From: Rathayibacter agropyri
GTDB lineage: Bacteria; Actinomycetota; Actinomycetes; Actinomycetales; Microbacteriaceae
NCBI RefSeq assembly: GCF_013249015.1
Contig: NZ_JABRPL010000004.1
Location: 62,001-126,000, forward strand
Direction: 5' to 3'
Length of the DNA stretch: 64,000 nucleotides
The translations under genes and the position numbers were made by a program. The notes under the pieces are model-generated. The model worked only from the letters and a program-made list of their open reading frames with translations. It did not search any database and was not told the DNA's origin. How positions within the stretch are numbered: the stretch's first letter is position 1; each line of letters starts with the position of its first letter. Positions 24,803-34,156 of this stretch are shown one piece after another.

Positions 24803-25489
24803 GTGACCGAATTTCATCGCTTCGCGTTGGCCGTCGTCGACGGCCCGGCGATCAGCCGCGCTGCGCTGCGCGCGCTACTCCTGGAACTGCTGCCGCAGTT
24901 CTCCCGAGCGGAGGGCGAGGCCGGGATCGAGACGATCGCGGTCCTCGACCTCGACGGCGTGCCGGGGGACGAGATCGCGGCCGCGATCGAGAGCGCCTCC
25001 GAGCGCGCCGTCGGCCTCGTCGTCCTCTCCTCCTCCGACTCGATGCAGCCGGCGCGCGCCGTGCTGCGCCGCGAACGCTCGGCCTTCGTCTGGAAGGGCG
25101 ATGACCCCACCGAGCTCGCCGCCGCCGTCGTCTCGGTGGCGTCGGGCCGGACCTGGGTCTCGGACACCGCCCGCCACCGCCTCGTGCACGGCCTTGAGGA
25201 GCGTCGACCGGTGCTGAGCCCGCAGGAAAGCCGCGTGATGCGCGCCTACGGATCGGGTGCCGCTGTGCGGACGGTCGCGCTCGACCTCGACGTCGCAGAG
25301 CACACCGTGCGGACCTACATCAAGCGGATCCGAGCGAAGTTCCTCGAGGCCGGGGTCGTCCTGGAGTCACGGATCGACTTCTACCGGCACCTCGGTGACC
25401 ACGACGTCGCGATCCGGCGCAGCAGCGACCGGGTGCGGTCCGGCGCGCAGCAGATGGCCAGCGATCCGCGAGGCACGTCCGGAGCGTGA
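24803..25489 (+). CDS. LuxR-type (NarL-like) regulator with degenerate receiver domain
   Basis: A 228-residue regulator starting at GTG 24803, with AAGGGG about ten bases upstream. The C-terminal HTH is of LuxR type: LSPQESRVMRAYGSGAAVRTVALDLDVAEHTVRTYIKRIRAKF. The N-terminal 130 residues look like a response-regulator receiver: ALAVVDGP in place of the usual acidic pair, IAVLDLDG for the phosphoacceptor strand, and WKGDDP for the conserved Lys. No sensor kinase is adjacent. Phosphorylation is therefore uncertain. Its last 123 bases overlap the spermidine-synthase-like gene on the opposite strand. Confidence 0.78.
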   Translation: MTEFHRFALAVVDGPAISRAALRALLLELLPQFSRAEGEAGIETIAVLDLDGVPGDEIAAAIESASERAVGLVVLSSSDSMQPARAVLRRERSAFVWKGDDPTELAAAVVSVASGRTWVSDTARHRLVHGLEERRPVLSPQESRVMRAYGSGAAVRTVALDLDVAEHTVRTYIKRIRAKFLEAGVVLESRIDFYRHLGDHDVAIRRSSDRVRSGAQQMASDPRGTSGA

Positions 25490-26140
25490 GCCGAGCAGGA
25501 TCGCGTTGCCGCTCGTGCGTCCCTCGAGGAACGCTGTCGAGGCGACCGCGACCGTGACCGGAAGCGAGGTCTCCAGGGCCGCGCGCAGCCGCTCGAGTCG
25601 GCGGTGGTCGGCATCGTCGGCGACGTTGACCGCGAGCAGGCCATGTTCGCCGCAGTGTGCGGTGAGGCGCGCGAGGACATCGGCCGCGTAGAACGCCTCG
25701 GGGATCTCGTCGCCGTCGTAGACATCGAGCACGACGAGGTCTGCATTCCATTCGGGAAGCGGACTCGCCGCGTCCCCTGTTACCAGTCGCAGTCGGGCGC
25801 CGGGAGGGAGTGGAGCGTGAGCGAGCACGAACTCGACCAGGCCCTCTGCCCGCTCCACCGCAAGCTGCTCGGACCCAGGACGGGTTGCCGCGACGTACCG
25901 AACGAGCGAGAGGCCACCCGCGCCCAGGTGCAGCACGCGGAGCGGGTGGTTTGCAGGCGCAATGGCGTCGACCACCGCGCCGAGTCGAGCCATGTACTCC
26001 AGGGGGAGCGCCCGAGGATCGCGCGGGTCGATCAGCGACTGCTCCGCGCCGTCGACGGTGAGCAGCAGGGCATCGGGGCGTACCGGGTCCGGCTCGAGCG
26101 TAGCCACACGGCCGTCGGATAGCACGAGCGAGGGAGGCAT
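25367..26140 (-). CDS. Spermidine-synthase-like methyltransferase-fold protein (paralog 2)
   Basis: A 257-residue protein of the same family as the gene at 12646: LPLEYMARLGAVVDAIAP, LHLGAGGLSLVRYVAATRPGS, VERAEGLVEFVLAHAPLPPG, LVVLDVYDGDEIPEAFY and GLLAVNVADDADH. The cofactor loop and central Asp are kept, but the EIDP motif of aminopropyltransferases reads VERA, so the protein is unlikely to make polyamines. The 3' end overlaps the convergent LuxR-type gene by 123 bases; both frames look genuine in the overlap because each gives the family-typical C-terminus length. Confidence 0.75.
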   Translation of the reverse strand: MPPSLVLSDGRVATLEPDPVRPDALLLTVDGAEQSLIDPRDPRALPLEYMARLGAVVDAIAPANHPLRVLHLGAGGLSLVRYVAATRPGSEQLAVERAEGLVEFVLAHAPLPPGARLRLVTGDAASPLPEWNADLVVLDVYDGDEIPEAFYAADVLARLTAHCGEHGLLAVNVADDADHRRLERLRAALETSLPVTVAVASTAFLEGRTSGNAILLGSRSGRASRIAGHLLRAGPHPVAAAPDRDVVVTEVPVEVDP

Positions 26141-26198
26141 CCCGTCACGCTACCGCGCGCCTCGCGGTGTACGTCCCGCCGCCGCTACGGTGGCAGGC

Positions 26199-26708
26199 AT
26201 GGCCGCGCTGATCCTGCTCGACGTCGACGGCGTCCTCAACCCCTCCGTCCGTAGTGACCGCGCCGCAAGCAGCCACCGTCTCGAGCTGACGCCCGCTCGG
26301 GAGGAGCTGGTTCGCCGCCTCGCCGCGGTGGGGACTGTCGTCTGGGCCACAACCTGGCCGCCCCGGCTCACCTCCGTCCTCGCACGCGACCTCGGTCTCC
26401 CGAGCAGTACCGAGGCGATTGTGTTTGACGGCGGTCTCCCGCGCGACCCGCGCTTCCCCGGGCAGACCGGAAAGCTGCAGCCGGTCGCCGCCTGGCTCGA
26501 CGAAGCACGCGAACGCGGTCCGATCGACGCGGTGGTCTGGATCGACGACAATCTCCGCGAGGACGCCTACGCCTGGGCGCGCGAGCAGAGCACGCCGTTC
26601 CACCTCGTCCGGCCGGACTCGGTCGCGGGTTTGACGAGCGACGAGGTGGCCGGTGCAGAGGATTTCCTTGCCGCGCTGCTGCCGTCACGCAGCGACATCC
26701 GGGAATAG
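26199..26708 (+). CDS. HAD-like hydrolase domain protein
   Basis: A 169-residue protein with HAD-superfamily elements: motif I LILLDVDGVLNP (Asp8 and Asp10), a Thr in VVWATTWPPRL near motif II, and acidic VVWIDDNLRED resembling motif IV. The cap domain is absent, as in small HAD phosphatases or polynucleotide-phosphatase-like domains. The substrate is unknown. It is divergent from the spermidine-synthase-like gene (58 bases apart) and followed by the ABC transporter operon after about 150 bases. Confidence 0.78.
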   Translation: MAALILLDVDGVLNPSVRSDRAASSHRLELTPAREELVRRLAAVGTVVWATTWPPRLTSVLARDLGLPSSTEAIVFDGGLPRDPRFPGQTGKLQPVAAWLDEARERGPIDAVVWIDDNLREDAYAWAREQSTPFHLVRPDSVAGLTSDEVAGAEDFLAALLPSRSDIRE

Positions 26709-26856
26709 GTGCGACCCCTCTGCCGGTTACTGTCACCTTGGGCGGTACCGCGGGGATGCGGTCGCCTCCCGGACGACCCGTCCCGTCGTTGACCCCCTCG
26801 CCCCTCTGGTGCAGCGGGGTCGCGACGACTCCGTGATGCACCGAAGGACAGACACT

Positions 26857-27720
26857 GTGACCCTCTCCGCCCGCCCGCCTCTGCGCGTCCTGCTCGGCAC
26901 GACCATCGCCGCCGCCGCCCTGGTCCTTGCCGGCTGCGCCCCTGCCTCGACGAACGATGTCGTCTCGGGGTCCTCGGGCGAGAGCACGGCATCCGCGAAC
27001 TCCGGGCTGACTCTGGCGGAGGTCAAGGAGGCCGGGAAGCTGACCATCGGCACCGAGGGTACCTACCAGCCCTTCTCGTTTCATGCCGACGGCGGCACCG
27101 GCGCGCTGACCGGCTACGACGTCGATGTCATCACCGCGGTCGCGGGGAAGCTCGGCGTTGAGCCCGAGTTCGAGGAGACCCAGTGGGACGCGATGTTCGC
27201 GGGTCTGGATGGCGACCGCTTCGATGTCATCGCGAATCAGGTCTCCATCAACGACGAGCGCAAGGCGAAGTATGACCTCTCGGAGCCCTATTCCCTCAGC
27301 CCCGGCGTCGTGATCGTCCCTGCCAGCGACACCTCGATCACCGACCTCGCGGGCCTGTCGGGCAAGACCACTGCGCAGTCGCTCTCGAGCAATTGGTCCA
27401 CTGTGGCAAAGGAGAACGGCGCCGAGGTCGAGGGAGTAGAGGGCTGGGCTCAGGCCATCGCCCTCGTTGAGCAGGGCCGAGTCGACGCGACGGTCAACGA
27501 CCGCCTCACCTGGCTCGACTGGTCCACGAACTACCCCGATCAGGCCGCCGGCCTCAAGGTCGCCGTCACTATCGACGACACCTCTGCAAGTGCCTTTGCC
27601 TTCCCGAAGGGCTCGGACGATCTCGTCGCCGCCGTCGATTCCGCCCTCGACGAGCTGCGGGCCGACGGCACTCTCGCCTCCATTTCAACCCGCTACTTCG
27701 GAACCGATATCACCCAGTAG
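26857..27720 (+). CDS. Polar amino-acid ABC transporter substrate-binding lipoprotein
   Basis: Solute-binding protein family 3, 287 residues. Start GTG at 26857 has AAGGA about eight bases upstream. The signal peptide RVLLGTTIAAAALVLAGC ends in a lipobox, so Cys at residue 27 is lipidated and the protein is anchored outside the membrane. Family features: LTIGTEGTYQPFSFHADGGTGALTGYDVDVI, QWDAMFAGLDGDRFDVIANQV and the hinge region DLAGLSGKTTAQSL. It likely binds an amino acid or small polar solute. The permease and ATPase follow; the 210-base gap to the permease suggests the binding protein is made in excess. Confidence 0.92.
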   Translation: MTLSARPPLRVLLGTTIAAAALVLAGCAPASTNDVVSGSSGESTASANSGLTLAEVKEAGKLTIGTEGTYQPFSFHADGGTGALTGYDVDVITAVAGKLGVEPEFEETQWDAMFAGLDGDRFDVIANQVSINDERKAKYDLSEPYSLSPGVVIVPASDTSITDLAGLSGKTTAQSLSSNWSTVAKENGAEVEGVEGWAQAIALVEQGRVDATVNDRLTWLDWSTNYPDQAAGLKVAVTIDDTSASAFAFPKGSDDLVAAVDSALDELRADGTLASISTRYFGTDITQ

Positions 27721-27930
27721 CCCTCCCTCCGAGCATGTCCGGGGGAGCGTCCGCGACCCGCTCTGTGCGACACCGTCATCTGTGCGAGCCGACCGCGGAG
27801 GACTCCATTGCGCGCAGTTCACGTGCGAGTATCGATGCGTGCCTGCTGAGAGCAGACGCGACCCGTTCTGCTCACCACCATCACCCGACCAAGCCAACCG
27901 CGGTCTTTTCGCGCTGAGGTGGGAGAAGAC

Positions 27931-28584
27931 ATGGATCTAGCACTGCGGTCGTTGTGGCCGATCCTCTCCGGGGGCATCGTCGGGACGATCCCGCTCGCTC
28001 TCGCGAGCTTTGTCCTCGGTCTGGCGATCGCGTTGGCCGTCGCGCTGATGCGCCTGTCGCGGGTGCGGATCCTGTCGTGGATCGCGCGGGCGTACGTCTC
28101 CATCATTCGCGGGACGCCGCTCCTGGTGCAGCTGTTCGTGATCTTCTACGGACTGCCGAGCTTGGGAATCAAGATCGATCCGTGGCCGAGCGCGATCATC
28201 GCCTTTGCCCTCAACGTCGGCGGTTATGCAGCGGAGGTGATTCGCGCCGCCATTCTCAGCGTCCCGAAGGGGCAGTGGGAGGCAGCGCACACCATCGGCA
28301 TGGGTCGTTCGCTGGCGTTACGGCGGATCATCCTGCCTCAGGCCGCGCGGGTGTCGGTGCCGCCGCTTTCGAACACCTTCATTTCGCTGGTGAAGGACAC
28401 CTCACTCGCGTCGCTCATCCTGGTGACGGAACTTTTCCGGCAGGCGCAGAAGATCGCGACCGCCTCCAGCGAGTTCATGCTGCTCTACCTCGAGGCGGCT
28501 CTGATCTACTGGGTGATCTGCCTGGTGCTCTCAAGTGGCCAGGGTCTGCTCGAGAAGCGATTGGACCGCTATGTCGCCCGCTGA
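27931..28584 (+). CDS. Amino-acid ABC transporter permease
   Basis: Membrane permease of the His/Glu/Gln/Arg class, 217 residues with about five membrane segments (for example ILSGGIVGTIPLALASFVLG and AIIAFALNVGGYAAEVIRAA). The cytoplasmic EAA loop EVIRAAILSVPKGQWEAAHTIGM, which docks on the ATPase, is intact. ATG at 27931 follows GGGAGAAG by a few bases. Its end overlaps the ATPase gene by 14 bases. A single permease gene implies a homodimer, as in other systems of this class. Confidence 0.93.
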   Translation: MDLALRSLWPILSGGIVGTIPLALASFVLGLAIALAVALMRLSRVRILSWIARAYVSIIRGTPLLVQLFVIFYGLPSLGIKIDPWPSAIIAFALNVGGYAAEVIRAAILSVPKGQWEAAHTIGMGRSLALRRIILPQAARVSVPPLSNTFISLVKDTSLASLILVTELFRQAQKIATASSEFMLLYLEAALIYWVICLVLSSGQGLLEKRLDRYVAR

Positions 28585-29356
28585 TACTCCGACTGATGCG
28601 CGTCCCGTTCTGACCGCCCACGGCCTCCGCAAGTCCTTCGGCGGCGTGGAGGTGCTCCGTGGCATCGACATCCAGGTGCGCCGGGGCGAGGTTGTCGCCC
28701 TGATTGGTCCCTCCGGATCGGGCAAGACCACTGTGCTGCGCTCGCTCAATGGCCTCGACGTGCCCGACGGCGGAGTCGTCGAGCTCGCCGACGGCAGTGT
28801 GCTCGACTTCGCACGTCCTGTCGGTAAGAAGGCATTGACCGTGCTGCGCGACCGCTCCGCGATGGTCTTCCAGCACTTCAATCTCTTCCCGCACCTGACC
28901 GTGCTGCAGAACGTGACCGAGGGGCCGGTCCGCGTGCAGCGCCGCCCAGCGACAGAGGTGGTCGCCCAGGCGGAGCAGCTGCTTGAGCGAGTGGGTCTCG
29001 GTGGCCGCGGCGGCGCGTACCCCTTCGAGCTCTCCGGAGGACAGCAGCAACGGGTGGGCATCGTCCGAGCGCTCGCCCTTCGCCCCGATCTTTTGCTCTT
29101 CGACGAGCCCACCTCCGCACTCGACCCGGAGCTGGTCGGCGACGTCCTGTCTCTGATGCGGGAGCTGGCGGGGGAGGGCTGGACGATGCTCGTCGTAACC
29201 CATGAGCTCGAGTTCGCCCGGCAGGTGGCGTCGGAGGTCGTTTTCATGGCAGAGGGCGCGGTCGTGGAGCGCGGCACTCCTGCGCAGGTGCTCCGGGAGC
29301 CGCGCGAGCCGCGGACCCGGCAGTTCCTGCACCGCCTCCTCCACCCGCTGGAGTAG
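28571..29356 (+). CDS. Amino-acid ABC transporter ATP-binding protein
   Basis: ATPase subunit of 261 residues that powers the transporter encoded upstream. Walker A GPSGSGKT, Q-loop region FQHFNLFPHLTV, signature LSGGQQQR, Walker B LLFDEPTSALDPE and switch His (VTHELEFARQVA) are all present. Start ATG at 28571 lies inside the permease gene's last codons, giving translational coupling; an in-frame ATG at 28535 would only add permease-coding sequence. Confidence 0.94.
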   Translation: MSPADTPTDARPVLTAHGLRKSFGGVEVLRGIDIQVRRGEVVALIGPSGSGKTTVLRSLNGLDVPDGGVVELADGSVLDFARPVGKKALTVLRDRSAMVFQHFNLFPHLTVLQNVTEGPVRVQRRPATEVVAQAEQLLERVGLGGRGGAYPFELSGGQQQRVGIVRALALRPDLLLFDEPTSALDPELVGDVLSLMRELAGEGWTMLVVTHELEFARQVASEVVFMAEGAVVERGTPAQVLREPREPRTRQFLHRLLHPLE

Positions 29357-29437
29357 GCGCAGAGGTTCTCTCCCTCGTGAGGCGCAGAACCGCGCGGCGC
29401 ACCGGGCGGACGAGGGACCCGTGCCTATGCTGTCCGG

Positions 29438-30142
29438 GTGACCTGGAGCAGCGACGCCGAGACCCCGCGGATACCCGCCGCGACCGAGACGTCCGGCGGA
29501 ACCGGACCCGAGCCGACCCGGGAGTACGTCTGGCCCGAACCCGAGACCGAACGACCATCGACCTCCGAGTCCGCGGAGGCTCCGACGACTGTCGCTCCCA
29601 CCACCCTCGGAGTGGTCGAGGCAGAGCCGGAGCCGGTGGTGCGCTCCGGGAACCGCGTCGCGGGCGTCGCTCTTGCCCTGCTGACCACGGCGTTCTTCGC
29701 AGCGCTCTACCTCATCGCCCTCACCGTGATCCGCCTCCTCGGCGACCGGACCGGCGGCGATCCCGTCGCCCTCGGCCTCGCTCAGGCGCTGACGGCCCTG
29801 TTCCTCGCGCCGGTGGCCGCCTTCTTTATCGGCCTCGCCCTGATCGTGCTGGTTGTGAACCGCGCAGGATGGTGGGCCTACGTCCTCGGCGGCTTCCTCG
29901 TCGCCGTGCTCACCGCCGCAGCTGCTTTCGTCGGCAGCTGGAGCGCCGTCGGCGGACTCGCCGTTCCGGCCGCCTCCTCGCCGCTCGTCGACCACCTCCG
30001 CGATCCCGTCGTCCTCGCATCCGTCCTCGCTGCGGGCGTCCTCGGCCGCGAAGCCACTGTCTGGGGCGGCGCTCTCATCGCCGCTCGCGCTCGCGGGGTT
30101 AAGCGTCGCAACGCTGAGCGGGAAGCCGCCGCGTCGTCGTGA
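29438..30142 (+). CDS. Four-helix membrane protein of unknown function
   Basis: A 234-residue protein starting at GTG 29438. The first 70 residues are Pro/Glu/Thr-rich and probably disordered in the cytoplasm. Four hydrophobic segments follow (starting near GVALALLTTAFFAALYLIAL, ALTALFLAPVAAFFIGLALI, WWAYVLGGFLVAVLTAAAAF and VVLASVLAAGVLG), then a basic C-terminus (ARARGVKRRNAER). It resembles the uncharacterised small membrane proteins common in Microbacteriaceae. The stop overlaps the next gene's GTG, so the pair is co-expressed. Confidence 0.72.
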   Translation: MTWSSDAETPRIPAATETSGGTGPEPTREYVWPEPETERPSTSESAEAPTTVAPTTLGVVEAEPEPVVRSGNRVAGVALALLTTAFFAALYLIALTVIRLLGDRTGGDPVALGLAQALTALFLAPVAAFFIGLALIVLVVNRAGWWAYVLGGFLVAVLTAAAAFVGSWSAVGGLAVPAASSPLVDHLRDPVVLASVLAAGVLGREATVWGGALIAARARGVKRRNAEREAAASS

Positions 30143-30642
30143 GCGCCCCGGGGCAGGGGCGCGGGTCGGGGTTGGGCTACGGTCTCGCTCTCGCTGGCTT
30201 CGCCGCCTTCCTCTACCTCGCGCTCGTTGTCTGCGCATTCGGAGTACTCAGCCTGCTCCTCGATCAGGATGTCGTGCCTGAGCGCGATGCTGGGCCGATT
30301 CTCGGGCCGGTGTCCGTCGCCGTGTGCGTGGTCGCCGTGCTGATCGCGATGATCACGCTCGCCGCGCGCCCGGCGGTGCATCGCGTGATTGGTCCGTCGC
30401 TGCTCACAGGAGTCGTCGTCTACCTGCTCTTCCTCCTCACCGGAGGTGCGCTCTACGGTCTCGGGAAGCAGGAGCCGAGCGAGATCTTCGGCTGGATGCT
30501 GCACCATGCGCCGACCGCGTTCGCCCTCGCGGCAGGGGTGCTCGCTGCAGCGGTGCAGACCGCCTTCCTGCTGCTCCTCGCCCGACGTGATGCGGGCGGT
30601 GGAACGCCGCACTGGGGCTGGGAGGGCGACGAGCGCGAATGA
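30139..30642 (+). CDS. Four-helix membrane protein of unknown function
   Basis: A 167-residue protein starting at GTG 30139, overlapping the previous stop by four bases. About four membrane segments can be seen (GLALAGFAAFLYLALVVCAF, VSVAVCVVAVLIAMITLAAR, LLTGVVVYLLFLLTGGALYG, TAFALAAGVLAAAVQTAFLL) with a short charged tail. No catalytic or binding motif is visible. It may form a complex with the membrane protein encoded just upstream; this is inferred from the overlap alone. Confidence 0.7.
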   Translation: MSAPGQGRGSGLGYGLALAGFAAFLYLALVVCAFGVLSLLLDQDVVPERDAGPILGPVSVAVCVVAVLIAMITLAARPAVHRVIGPSLLTGVVVYLLFLLTGGALYGLGKQEPSEIFGWMLHHAPTAFALAAGVLAAAVQTAFLLLLARRDAGGGTPHWGWEGDERE

Positions 30643-30684
30643 CCAGCGCGGAGGCGGTGCTCTCCGCAGGCGAACGCCCGTCGG

Positions 30685-30713
30685 TTGACCGGCCCCGTCA
30701 CTCCCCGTAATAT
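30685..30713 (+). promoter_or_regulatory. str operon (rpsL) promoter
   Basis: TTGACC at 30685-30690 and TAATAT at 30708-30713 with an ideal 17-base spacer, the best consensus promoter in the window. It starts 43 bases after the preceding gene and drives rpsL-rpsG-fusA. Confidence 0.75.
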
Positions 30714-30974
30714 TCTCCGGGTGTGCGCTGTGCCGTGCGCTTGTGTCGTGCCTTCGGGCCGACGCAATCGCCGCATGTCGCTCCACCGGGTCCGCAAGGA
30801 TCCGCGGGTTCGTCCGCTCGGGCGGCCCCCACGGCATACCCCTCACTCTCCTTGGCCCGCTCGCGGGCGTGAGGAGTGCGTCGGGTCCAGATGAACTCGG
30901 CCGTTCCGGAGACGGGCAGGCCGAATGTCGACCATCGATCCGCTGTCACCGTGCAGCATCCAAGGAGCAAACCA
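30714..30974 (+). promoter_or_regulatory. Long str operon leader with a stem-loop
   Basis: The 330-base gene-free stretch before rpsL consists of the promoter and this leader of roughly 250 bases. It contains a stem-loop at 30841-30874: outer arms CCTCAC/GTGAGG and inner arms GCCCGC/GCGGGC with a two-base loop. Ribosomal-protein feedback sites often lie in such leaders; I cannot match this one to a known site. AAGGAG precedes the rpsL GTG. Confidence 0.45.
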
Positions 30975-31349
30975 GTGCCAACGATTCAGCAGTTGGTCCG
31001 CAAGGGACGCACGCCGAAGGTCACCAAGACCAAGGCTCCCGCCCTGAAGGCCAACCCCCAGCAGCGCGGCGTCTGCACGCGCGTCTACACGACCACGCCC
31101 AAGAAGCCGAACTCGGCCCTCCGCAAGGTGGCCCGCGTGAAGCTCTCCAACGGCACCGAGGTCACCGCCTACATCCCCGGCGAGGGCCACAACCTGCAGG
31201 AGCACTCGATGGTGCTCGTGCGCGGCGGTCGCGTGAAGGACCTCCCCGGTGTCCGCTACAAGATCGTTCGCGGCGCCCTGGACACCCAGGCCGTCAAGAA
31301 CCGCAAGCAGGCTCGCAGCCGCTACGGCGCGAAGATGGAGAAGAAGTAA
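30975..31349 (+). CDS. rpsL: 30S ribosomal protein S12
   Basis: S12 of 124 residues, near the decoding centre. Start GTG at 30975 gives [11 protein letters not shown]. The streptomycin-determining segments are wild type: [18 protein letters not shown] with both lysines, and [13 protein letters not shown] later, so no resistance substitution is visible. First gene of the str operon; its stop and the rpsG start overlap as TAATG. Confidence 0.98.
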   Translation: MPTIQQLVRKGRTPKVTKTKAPALKANPQQRGVCTRVYTTTPKKPNSALRKVARVKLSNGTEVTAYIPGEGHNLQEHSMVLVRGGRVKDLPGVRYKIVRGALDTQAVKNRKQARSRYGAKMEKK

Positions 31350-31819
31350 TGCCTCGTAAGGGCCCCGCTCCCAAGCGCCCCGTCGTCGCAGACCCCGTCT
31401 ACGGCGCTCCGATCGTCAGCCAGCTCGTCAACAAGATCCTTCTGGACGGCAAGAAGGGCCTCGCCGAGCGCATCGTCTACGGTGCCCTCGAAGGCGTCTC
31501 TGCCAAGAACGGCCAGGATGCGGTCGTCACCCTCAAGAAGGCGCTCGACAACGTCCGTCCGACCCTCGAGGTCCGCAGCCGCCGCGTCGGCGGCTCGACC
31601 TACCAGGTCCCGGTCGAGGTCAAGCCGCACCGCGCCAACACCCTCGCGCTGCGCTGGCTCACCAGCTACGCGAAGGCCCGTCGCGAGAAGACGATGACCG
31701 AGCGTCTTATGAACGAGATCCTCGACGCGTCGAACGGTCTGGGCGCCGCTGTGAAGCGTCGCGAGGACACCCACAAGATGGCCGAGTCGAACAAGGCCTT
31801 CGCGCACTACCGCTGGTAG
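31349..31819 (+). CDS. rpsG: 30S ribosomal protein S7
   Basis: S7 of 156 residues, the head-domain assembly initiator that binds 16S rRNA. Recognised from [54 protein letters not shown] and the C-terminal [15 protein letters not shown]. The ATG overlaps the rpsL stop. Followed by two consecutive hairpins before fusA. Confidence 0.98.
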   Translation: MPRKGPAPKRPVVADPVYGAPIVSQLVNKILLDGKKGLAERIVYGALEGVSAKNGQDAVVTLKKALDNVRPTLEVRSRRVGGSTYQVPVEVKPHRANTLALRWLTSYAKARREKTMTERLMNEILDASNGLGAAVKRREDTHKMAESNKAFAHYRW

Positions 31820-31855
31820 CGCACCCCGCGGCCGTCTCTGGCGACCGCGACCGCC

Positions 31856-31929
31856 GGGTCCGCAGCGGCAGCGCTGCGGACCCGGTCCCGGCGGCGGATC
31901 TCCCGATCCCCGCGACCGGGAGATCCGCC
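31856..31929 (+). terminator. Two tandem perfect hairpins between rpsG and fusA
   Basis: First hairpin: GGGTCCGCAGC at 31856-31866 pairs with GCTGCGGACCC at 31873-31883 around six bases. Second: GGCGGATCTCCC at 31893-31904 pairs with GGGAGATCCGCC at 31918-31929 around 13 bases. Both stems are perfect. They lie inside an operon that normally reads through, so they are more likely an attenuator or processing site that sets the ratio of S12/S7 to EF-G than a full terminator. Confidence 0.75.
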
Positions 31930-31998
31930 ACCACAAGACCCCCAGCCATTCGGCCAAGAACCCGGTGCGCTGGCTCCATCACCTATCGGAGGAACTCC

Positions 31999-34113
31999 GT
32001 GGCACAAGATGTGCTCACCGACCTGAACAAGGTCCGCAACATCGGCATCATGGCCCACATCGATGCTGGCAAGACCACCACCACCGAGCGCATCCTGTTC
32101 TACACGGGTATCACGCACAAGATCGGCGAGGTCCACGACGGCGCCGCGACGATGGACTGGATGGCGCAGGAGCAGGAGCGCGGCATCACGATCACGTCCG
32201 CCGCGACCACCTGCTTCTGGAACAAGAACCAGATCAACATCATCGACACCCCGGGCCACGTCGACTTCACGGTCGAGGTCGAGCGCTCGCTTCGCGTCCT
32301 TGACGGCGCCGTTGCCGTCTTCGATGGCAAGGAGGGCGTCGAGCCCCAGTCCGAGACCGTCTGGCGTCAGGCCGACAAGTACGATGTCCCGCGCATCTGC
32401 TTCGTCAACAAGATGGACAAGCTCGGCGCCGACTTCTACTACACGGTCGACACCATCATCAACCGCCTCGGCGCGAAGCCGCTGGTCATCCAGCTCCCGA
32501 TCGGCGCCGAGTCGTCGTTCGAGGGAGTCATCGACCTGGTCGAGATGCGCGCGCTCACCTGGCGCGGTGACTCCAAGGGAGACGTCGCGCTCGGCGCCAA
32601 GTACGAGATCGAGGAGATCCCCGCGGATCTCGCCGACAAGGCAGCCGAGTACCGTCACAAGCTCCTCGAGACGGTCGCCGAGACCTCCGACGAGTTGCTC
32701 GAGAAGTACTTCGGCGGCGAGGAGCTGACCGTGGCCGAGATCAAGGCCGCGATCCGCAAGCTCACCGTCAACTCGGACATCTACCCCGTGCTGTGCGGTT
32801 CCGCGTTCAAGAACCGCGGCGTTCAGCCGATGCTCGACGCGGTCATCGATTACCTCCCCTCCCCGCTCGACGTCCCCGCCATCGAGGCACACGACGTTCG
32901 CGATGAGGAGAAGGTCATCCTGCGTCACGCCGACTCGACCGAGCCCTTCTCGGCGCTCGCATTCAAGGTCGCTGTGCACCCGTTCTTCGGGCGCCTCACC
33001 TATGTCCGGGTGTACTCGGGCAAGCTCGACTCCGGTGCTCAGGTCATCAACTCGACCAAGGGCAAGAAGGAGCGCATCGGCAAGATCTTCCAGATGCACT
33101 CCAACAAGGAGAACCCGGTCGACTCGGTCACCGCCGGCCACATCTACGCGGTCATCGGCCTCAAGGACACCACCACCGGTGACACCCTGAGCGACCCGCA
33201 GGCGCAGGTCGTCCTCGAGTCGATGACCTTCCCGGAGCCCGTTATCGAGGTCGCCATCGAGCCCAAGACGAAGGCCGACCAGGAGAAGCTCGGTACCGCG
33301 ATCCAGAAGCTCGCGGAGGAGGATCCCACCTTCCGCACCGAGCAGAACCAGGAGACCGGTCAGACGGTCATCAAGGGAATGGGCGAGCTGCACCTCGACA
33401 TTCTCGTGGACCGCATGAAGCGCGAGTTCAATGTCGAGGCGAACGTCGGCAAGCCGCAGGTGGCGTATCGCGAGACGATTCGCCGCACGGTCGAGAAGTA
33501 CGACTACACCCACAAGAAGCAGACGGGTGGCTCCGGCCAGTTCGCGAAGGTCCAGATCACCATCGAGCCGATGGAGGTCGACGCCGACAAGACCTACGAG
33601 TTCGTCAACGGCGTCTCGGGTGGACGCGTGCCCCGCGAGTACATCCCTTCGGTCGACGCGGGCATCCGCGACGCCATGCAGGTGGGCGTTCTCGCCGGAT
33701 ACCCGATGGTGGGCGTCAAGGCGACCCTCGTTGACGGAGCCGCGCACGACGTCGACTCATCCGAAATGGCGTTCAAGATTGCCGGCTCGATCGCGTTCAA
33801 GGAGGCTTCGCGCAAGGCGCAGCCCGTCCTCCTCGAGCCGCTCATGGCCGTCGAGGTCCGTACTCCCGAGGAGTACATGGGCGATGTCATCGGCGACCTC
33901 AACTCGCGTCGCGGCATGATCCAGTCGATGGAGGACGCGACCGGCATCAAGGTCATCCGGGCCAACGTCCCGCTGTCCGAGATGTTCGGCTACATCGGTG
34001 ACCTGCGCTCGAAGACCTCGGGCCGGGCCGTCTATTCGATGACCTTCGAAACCTACTCCGAGGTCCCTAAGGCCGTGGCCGAGGAGATCGTTCAGAAGAA
34101 CAAGGGCGAGTAG
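31999..34113 (+). CDS. fusA: Elongation factor G
   Basis: Translocation GTPase of 704 residues. Start GTG at 31999, with GGAGG about ten bases upstream, gives [21 protein letters not shown]1 is [12 protein letters not shown], switch II region [21 protein letters not shown], and NKMD is the G4 motif. All five EF-G domains are covered at normal length, through domain IV ([12 protein letters not shown]) and domain V ([28 protein letters not shown]). Third gene of the str operon; a hairpin follows at 34125. Confidence 0.98.
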   Translation: MAQDVLTDLNKVRNIGIMAHIDAGKTTTTERILFYTGITHKIGEVHDGAATMDWMAQEQERGITITSAATTCFWNKNQINIIDTPGHVDFTVEVERSLRVLDGAVAVFDGKEGVEPQSETVWRQADKYDVPRICFVNKMDKLGADFYYTVDTIINRLGAKPLVIQLPIGAESSFEGVIDLVEMRALTWRGDSKGDVALGAKYEIEEIPADLADKAAEYRHKLLETVAETSDELLEKYFGGEELTVAEIKAAIRKLTVNSDIYPVLCGSAFKNRGVQPMLDAVIDYLPSPLDVPAIEAHDVRDEEKVILRHADSTEPFSALAFKVAVHPFFGRLTYVRVYSGKLDSGAQVINSTKGKKERIGKIFQMHSNKENPVDSVTAGHIYAVIGLKDTTTGDTLSDPQAQVVLESMTFPEPVIEVAIEPKTKADQEKLGTAIQKLAEEDPTFRTEQNQETGQTVIKGMGELHLDILVDRMKREFNVEANVGKPQVAYRETIRRTVEKYDYTHKKQTGGSGQFAKVQITIEPMEVDADKTYEFVNGVSGGRVPREYIPSVDAGIRDAMQVGVLAGYPMVGVKATLVDGAAHDVDSSEMAFKIAGSIAFKEASRKAQPVLLEPLMAVEVRTPEEYMGDVIGDLNSRRGMIQSMEDATGIKVIRANVPLSEMFGYIGDLRSKTSGRAVYSMTFETYSEVPKAVAEEIVQKNKGE

Positions 34114-34124
34114 CTCCGCTCTGG

Positions 34125-34156
34125 GGCCGTCGCCGTTCCCCGGAGCGGCGGCGGCC
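34125..34156 (+). terminator. Hairpin after fusA
   Basis: Stem GGCCGTCGCCG / CGGCGGCGGCC pairs 10 of 11 positions with a 10-base loop, 12 bases after the fusA stop. With 180 further bases before tuf it suggests that tuf is also transcribed from its own promoter; no clear -35/-10 pair stood out (a TAACAT at 34235 lacks a good -35). Confidence 0.6.

Noticed and set aside
30743-31348. Long upstream extension of rpsG
   Set aside because: It is rpsL read in another frame; S7 begins MPRKGP at 31349.
31807-33747. Open frame of 646 codons opposite fusA
   Set aside because: Antisense shadow of EF-G; no ribosome site or recognisable motif.
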